The notes under the pieces are model-generated. The model was not told the origin of the DNA. It did no database searches and saw only the letters and a list, made by a program, of their open reading frames with translations. Shown piece by piece: positions 8,851 to 11,880 of a stretch of DNA of 11,880 nucleotides. The position numbers were made by a program, and so were the translations under genes. The stretch covers positions 1 through 11,880 of the forward strand of contig JAMFST010001311.1 in assembly GCA_026225435.1 (NCBI GenBank), given 5' to 3'. Origin of the DNA: Labilithrix luteola (GTDB taxonomy: Bacteria > Myxococcota_A > Polyangia > Polyangiales > Polyangiaceae). Each line of letters starts with the position of its first letter. The first letter of the stretch is position 1.

Positions 8851-9213
8851 TCACGGGGCCAAGATCGTGAGGGTGAAGGCGTCTTCGATGATGACGTCTT
8901 CGCCTTCTAGGCGCGCTGTGAAGGGGCGCTGGTTGTCGCAGAGGTTGGCGGGCTGGAGGAGCTCGCCGGTCTTGAGGGAGAAGATGTACGCGTGGACGGG
9001 GCACGCGATGTTTGGGCCCTGGTCGTCGGGCTCCAGGGCGTCGTTTAGGCGCCAGCCGGCGCAGAGGGAGGCGCCGGCGTGGGCGCAGGCGTCTTCGATG
9101 GCGGTGGGGTGGCCGTCTACCAGGGCTACGAGGACGTCGTAGGGGGGGTAGGGGAGGCGGACCGTGGCGCCGTTGGCGAGGGAGGCGAGGGGGAGGCGGC
9201 CGACCTTTTTCAG
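8851..9213 (-). CDS. Small Rieske [2Fe-2S] ferredoxin-like protein, apparent CTG start
   Basis: The open frame ends at TGA 8851-8853 and encodes 120 residues if it starts at CTG 9213. The Rieske cluster motif is present: Cys43-Ala-His45 and Cys71-Pro-Val-His74, followed by the usual AYIFSLKTGEL strand-turn. These four residues bind a [2Fe-2S] cluster with two Cys and two His ligands, so the protein is probably a soluble electron carrier or an oxygenase-type ferredoxin. There is no transmembrane segment. The segment between His45 and Cys71 is 25 residues, longer than the usual 15-17, with an extra Cys51. No ATG, GTG or TTG exists in frame before the conserved core. CTG at 9213-9211 overlaps the stop of the LON gene as CTGA and has GGAG seven bases upstream. 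Codons CTA, GTA and CCA are more frequent than in neighbours. Partner enzymes are unknown. Confidence 0.82.
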   Translation of the reverse strand: MKKVGRLPLASLANGATVRLPYPPYDVLVALVDGHPTAIEDACAHAGASLCAGWRLNDALEPDDQGPNIACPVHAYIFSLKTGELLQPANLCDNQRPFTARLEGEDVIIEDAFTLTILAP

Positions 9214-9887
9214 TTGAGCGCTCCGCCTCGGTCGCGGCCGAGGAGCTGTTGCTGGAGGGCGAGCTCGCGGGTCACGATGCGGACGCGGCCTGCGGGATCG
9301 AGCTCCTCGAGGATCTCCTGGCGGGTGTCGGCGTCGATGATCAGGTGGTGGGCACAGAGGTCGGCGATGGCGCCCGACTCGAGGCTCGGCGGGAGGTGGA
9401 AGGAGAAGCTGGGGTCGCGGCGGTGGACCTCGGTGACGAAGGCCGTGGCGGCGGCGACCAGGGAGGTGCGGTCGTTGGGCGTGACCGTGCCGTGGGTGTC
9501 CGCGAGGATGCGGGCGCGGACGCGGCGGTAGGGCGGGACGAAGGGGAGCTCCTCGATCTCGACCCGCTGCATGCCGGCCAGGACGATGTTGGAGCGGCCG
9601 CCGGGGAGCGACTCGTGCTCGACGATGGCGCCGACACCGGCGATGCGGCAGATGGGCGGCTCACCGATGGTCCCCGGCCCCGCGCCGATGCGCGCGATGA
9701 CGAGGAAGCCGTTGGTCTCGATGGCGTCCTTGAGCATGGCCCGGTAGCGCGCCTCGAAGACGTGCAGCGGCAGGCGCGCGCGCGGAAACAGCACCACCTG
9801 CGGCAGCGGAAAGACCGGGATCTCGCCGAGCGACAGCTCGAGCTTCCCCGTCTTCGGGCTCTGCGGCTGATCGGGCATGTCGGTCAT
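9210..9887 (-). CDS. Stand-alone LON substrate-binding-domain protein
   Basis: The 225-residue protein matches the N-terminal substrate-binding domain of Lon protease without the AAA+ ATPase or the Ser-Lys protease domain. The family signature is FPLPQVVLFP (26-35) followed by LPLHVFEARY (39-48); later comes a strand-rich part with NIVLAGMQRVEIEEL (about 99-113) and a helical C-terminal half. Related single-domain proteins are common in bacteria; their role is not settled, and substrate or partner binding is the usual inference. The ATG at 9887 is supported by AAGGAA at 9896-9891, so the start is firm; a second ATG three codons on is less likely. The SDR gene ends 25 bases upstream and the Rieske gene starts inside the stop codon, which points to one operon and to possible cooperation with the Rieske protein. 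Confidence 0.9.
   Translation of the reverse strand: MTDMPDQPQSPKTGKLELSLGEIPVFPLPQVVLFPRARLPLHVFEARYRAMLKDAIETNGFLVIARIGAGPGTIGEPPICRIAGVGAIVEHESLPGGRSNIVLAGMQRVEIEELPFVPPYRRVRARILADTHGTVTPNDRTSLVAAATAFVTEVHRRDPSFSFHLPPSLESGAIADLCAHHLIIDADTRQEILEELDPAGRVRIVTRELALQQQLLGRDRGGALN
9221..9229 (-). promoter_or_regulatory. Ribosome binding site supporting the CTG start of the Rieske gene
   Basis: On the - strand the last LON codons contain GAGGCGGAG, with GGAG at 9224-9221, seven bases before CTG 9213-9211. This spacing is right for initiation at the CTG and would couple translation to the LON gene. No other start-like codon follows within the frame at a useful distance. Confidence 0.45.
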
Positions 9888-9912
9888 GGGTTCCTTGCGC
9901 GCGCGTGTCGGT

Positions 9913-10620
9913 TCATGGTCCGAAGATCTCCACGGCGCTGCCGTTCATGGCGTCGGGGGCGTCGAGCGCAGCGTAGACCACCAGGCCCGCGACGTCGGCA
10001 GGGCTCATCACCGGAGGGAACGCGCCGCCGCGCCCCATGGCCGTGTCGACCGAGCCCGGCAGGACCGAGAGCGCTTGCAAGCCGGTGCCGCGGAGCTCCT
10101 CGGCGAGCGACTTCACCAGGCCCACGAGGCCCCATTTCGAGGCGCAGTACGAGGCCTGCATGGCGGTGCCGAGGGTGGCCGAGATGCTGGAGACGGCGAC
10201 GAGGCGACCGCGGCCGCGGCGCTTCATCGCGGGGAGAAAGGCGCGCGCGGTGAAGAAGGCGCCGTTGAGGTTCACGGCGAGCACCTGGCTCCAGTCCTCG
10301 TCGCTGGTCTCCTCGACGAGCGCGCGCTTGACGATGCCGGCGTTGAGGACGACGGCGTCGGGCACGCCCAGCTCGGCGCAGGTGCGCTCCGCCGCCGCCT
10401 GTACATCGGCGCTGCGGGCGACGTCGCCCGCGAGGAGCAGGATGCGTCCATTCGCGATGGCGCCCAGCTCCGCGCGCGCCGCCTCGAGCTCCTCGGGCAC
10501 GCGGCCGAAGATGGCGACGTCGAAGCCGCGCGTGGCGAACGCGTGGGCGACGGCGAGGCCGATCCCGCGCGCGCCACCGGTCACGAACGCGACCCGCCTC
10601 GTCCCGCCCGGCGCTGTCAT
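9913..10620 (-). CDS. Short-chain dehydrogenase/reductase (classical SDR)
   Basis: The 235-residue NAD(P)-dependent oxidoreductase has the cofactor loop TGGARGIG at 14-21, NAG at 93-95, an active-site Asn117, Ser145 and the catalytic pair Tyr158/Lys162 in YCASK. It is thus complete and probably active. The substrate cannot be read from the sequence. FabG-like 3-oxoacyl reduction is the default, but the position directly after a FolE-like gene, with TGATG overlap, makes a pterin reductase (sepiapterin- or FolM-like role) a reasonable alternative. The motif is TGxxxGxG, not the TGxxxRxG of FolM/PTR1, which weighs against those exact families. The ATG at 10620 has CGGAG seven bases upstream inside folE. 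The frame remains open upstream to 11052, but this is a shadow of folE. Confidence 0.9.
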   Translation of the reverse strand: MTAPGGTRRVAFVTGGARGIGLAVAHAFATRGFDVAIFGRVPEELEAARAELGAIANGRILLLAGDVARSADVQAAAERTCAELGVPDAVVLNAGIVKRALVEETSDEDWSQVLAVNLNGAFFTARAFLPAMKRRGRGRLVAVSSISATLGTAMQASYCASKWGLVGLVKSLAEELRGTGLQALSVLPGSVDTAMGRGGAFPPVMSPADVAGLVVYAALDAPDAMNGSAVEIFGP

Positions 10621-11183
10621 CACCCGGCTCCGAGGATGCGCAAGGCGCCGAGCTTCTCCTCCGGCGAGACGTCCCCCGCGAAGGCGATCGTCTCGGTGCG
10701 CGCGCCGTGCTTTCGCTCTCCGCGCGCGGTCACGCACATCTGGTTCATCACCAGGCGGCAGCCGGCCCAGCGCGGGCGCAGCTCCTCGATGAGCGCGCCG
10801 ACGACCCGCTCGCCGATCTGCTCCTGCAAGGTGAGGCGGTGGGCGAAGGCGTCCACCAGCTTGGGGAGCGCGCCCAGACCGACCAGCGTCTCGTGCGGCG
10901 CGAAGGCCACCGTGGCGGTGCCGACCGCGGGCATGAGGTGATGCGGACACGTCGTCGTGATCGACAGGTCGCGCATCACCACCAGCTCGGTCGTCCCGGC
11001 GATGACGTTGCGCGCGAGCAGCTCGGTGGTGTCGACGGCGTACCCGTCGCACAGCTCCTCGAGGTACGCGGCGGTGACGCGCGCGCCCGTCTCCTCGAGC
11101 TCCGGCTCCACGTCCGGATCACGCCCGATGGCGCGGAGGAACGCTTCGATGGCTGCCTCCGCGGCTTGTCGATCAACGGGCAT
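10620..11183 (-). CDS. folE: GTP cyclohydrolase I-like protein, divergent active site
   Basis: The protein has 187 residues from ATG 11183; GTG 11201 would add six residues, and neither has a clear Shine-Dalgarno. GTP cyclohydrolase I turns GTP into 7,8-dihydroneopterin triphosphate, the first step to folate and other pterins. Zinc ligands are kept: Cys79 and His82 in TTTCPHH, and Cys150 in QMCVTARG, equal to E. coli Cys110, His113 and Cys181. His81 (His112), Gln120/Glu121 (Gln151/Glu152) and Arg154 (Arg185) are also kept. However, the residue equal to catalytic His179 is Gln148, and the triphosphate-binding GLSKxxR is GLGALPK, with Ala105 and Lys108 in place of Lys136 and Arg139. It is also shorter than E. 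coli FolE (222 residues). It belongs to the family, but canonical activity is uncertain. It overlaps the SDR gene by one base and follows the DUF2203 gene after 60 bases. Confidence 0.85.
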   Translation of the reverse strand: MPVDRQAAEAAIEAFLRAIGRDPDVEPELEETGARVTAAYLEELCDGYAVDTTELLARNVIAGTTELVVMRDLSITTTCPHHLMPAVGTATVAFAPHETLVGLGALPKLVDAFAHRLTLQEQIGERVVGALIEELRPRWAGCRLVMNQMCVTARGERKHGARTETIAFAGDVSPEEKLGALRILGAG

Positions 11184-11230
11184 GGCGGTTCGGGGGGTCA
11201 CGGGTTGCTGCTGTGGTTCAAATCAAGCCC

Positions 11231-11248
11231 ACTGAGCGCCTTCTCAGT
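11231..11248. repeat. Hairpin at the end of the DUF2203 gene
   Basis: ACTGAG-CGCCTT-CTCAGT is a perfect 6-base-pair inverted repeat. Its right arm contains the DUF2203 stop codon (11244-11246), so on the - strand it forms just as the ribosome leaves. No T-run follows, so it is more likely an mRNA stability or attenuation element than a terminator between DUF2203 and folE. Confidence 0.35.
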
Positions 11249-11681
11249 TGATGAGGCGGTGCTTGGCCGAGTGACGGATCTCCCGGCGGCCGGAGAAGCC
11301 CTCGTCGAGCGCGTGGTAGTGCGTGATCTCCGTCTCGCCGTGCTTCCAGCAGAACCACACGAGCTTGCCGTCGACCTGGCCGTAGAAGTCGAGCAACCCG
11401 GTGCGCGCGTCCTTCAGCACCGCGCCCAGCTCCTCCACCGTGCGCCACGTCGTCTGGTACTCCTCGATGCGGCGCAGCAGCTCGGTCTTGAGACCGCGCA
11501 GCTCGTCGTCGTCGCCGGGCTCGAGGGTGATCGCGTCCGGCACCGAGCCGAGACGCCCGCGCAGGACCTCCAGCCGGTGCTCGATCGCAGCCCGGCGCCC
11601 CATCTGCTCCTGGACGACGGCGTTGAGCCGCGGAAGCAGCGCGTTGACCTCCTCGAGGGTGAAGACCTGCTCTTTCGCCAT
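11244..11681 (-). CDS. DUF2203 family protein
   Basis: The 145-residue cytosolic protein begins FTLEEVNALLPRL (7-19), has a long charged helical middle part (about 20-90, likely coiled coil), and ends with the family's compact C-terminal block: GLLDFY at 95-100, WFCWKHGE at 109-116 and HALDEGFSGRR at 123-133. This pattern, acidic-helical front plus a CW-G-E and H-LDEGF-GR block, is characteristic of DUF2203, whose function is unknown. The length is normal for the family. The ATG at 11681 puts FTLEE at the usual place and has GAGG about ten bases upstream. A longer frame to 11714 would overlap the permease end and is not preferred. The ABC permease gene ends 29 bases upstream and folE follows, so it is probably part of the same leftward transcript. 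Confidence 0.88.
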   Translation of the reverse strand: MAKEQVFTLEEVNALLPRLNAVVQEQMGRRAAIEHRLEVLRGRLGSVPDAITLEPGDDDELRGLKTELLRRIEEYQTTWRTVEELGAVLKDARTGLLDFYGQVDGKLVWFCWKHGETEITHYHALDEGFSGRREIRHSAKHRLIN

Positions 11682-11710
11682 GCGCGTCGTCCTCGGGGGC
11701 GGATGATACG

Positions 11711-11880
11711 TCACGTCCGCATCGCGTGCGCCGGATCGATCGTCGCGGCGCGCCAGGCCGGCACGATCGACAGCCCGACGAAGGGGCCGACGACCGCCAG
11801 CGAGACCGCCACCAGCTGGGTGACGTCGACCGCCGGGGTCAGCGGATGCTGCGGATAGACCGTGCTCCAGCCGACCAACG
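11711..11880 (-). CDS. C-terminus of an FtsX/MacB-type ABC transporter permease (truncated by window edge)
   Basis: The frame is open from the right edge and stops at TGA 11711-11713, showing the last 55 residues. They contain a hydrophobic membrane segment (QLVAVSLAVVGPFVGLSIVP) followed by the cytoplasmic tail PAWRAATIDPAHAMRT. A last transmembrane helix followed by P-x-x-R-A-A-x-x-D-P-x-x-A-x-R is the standard end of FtsX-like permeases (MacB, LolC/E and related exporters). Substrate and subfamily cannot be determined from this fragment. The start, remaining helices and the partner ATPase lie outside the window. Confidence 0.8.
   Translation of the reverse strand, partial: LVGWSTVYPQHPLTPAVDVTQLVAVSLAVVGPFVGLSIVPAWRAATIDPAHAMRT

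Noticed and set aside
8768..9004. 78-codon - strand frame overlapping the Rieske gene
   Set aside because: His/Pro/Arg-rich shadow of the Rieske frame, which carries the full CxH and CxxH ligand set.
10621..11052. 144-codon N-terminal extension of the SDR frame
   Set aside because: It is an alternative frame of the FolE-like gene; the SDR cofactor loop starts normally at residue 14 from ATG 10620.

Overview
The window is GC-rich double-stranded bacterial DNA with dense gene packing. It carries a large lipoprotein with Asp-box motifs, a PAS-rich hybrid histidine kinase, a class II DAHP synthase and a sigma-54-type promoter. Together these suggest a myxobacterium-like organism (Myxococcota, possibly Polyangia). 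That placement is an inference from gene style and composition, not from a marker gene.

Layout, left to right. (1) The 3' end of a Cys-containing, probably exported protein runs on the + strand (2-535). Its last 14 bases overlap the end of a class II DAHP synthase gene on the - strand (522-1880), the entry step of aromatic amino acid synthesis. (2) Upstream of that gene, 139 bases hold a strong hairpin flanked by a G-rich direct repeat. (3) An aspartate-semialdehyde dehydrogenase gene (asd, 4179-5183, -) is followed, with stop and start codons sharing one base, by a hybrid sensor kinase (2020-4179, -). (4) A 1079-residue predicted lipoprotein (5182-8421, +) diverges from asd; the two start codons lie on the same CATG. 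(5) A 429-base gene-free interval (8422-8850) carries a good sigma-54 promoter pointing right, then a run of hairpins ending in a bidirectional terminator-like stem. Every gene to its right is on the opposite strand, so the likely product is a small structured RNA. (6) From 8851 to the right edge six genes run leftward and look like one operon: the end of an FtsX/MacB-type ABC permease, a DUF2203 protein, a divergent GTP cyclohydrolase I (FolE-like), a short-chain dehydrogenase/reductase overlapping folE, a stand-alone LON substrate-binding-domain protein, and a small Rieske [2Fe-2S] protein that appears to start at CTG in a CTGA overlap with the LON stop codon.

The best candidates for something undescribed are the sigma-54-driven structured RNA at about 8552-8696, the CTG-initiated Rieske gene at 8851-9213, the FolE-like protein that lacks the catalytic histidine equivalent to E. 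coli His179 and sits beside a reductase, and the divergent asd/lipoprotein pair whose start codons share one CATG.
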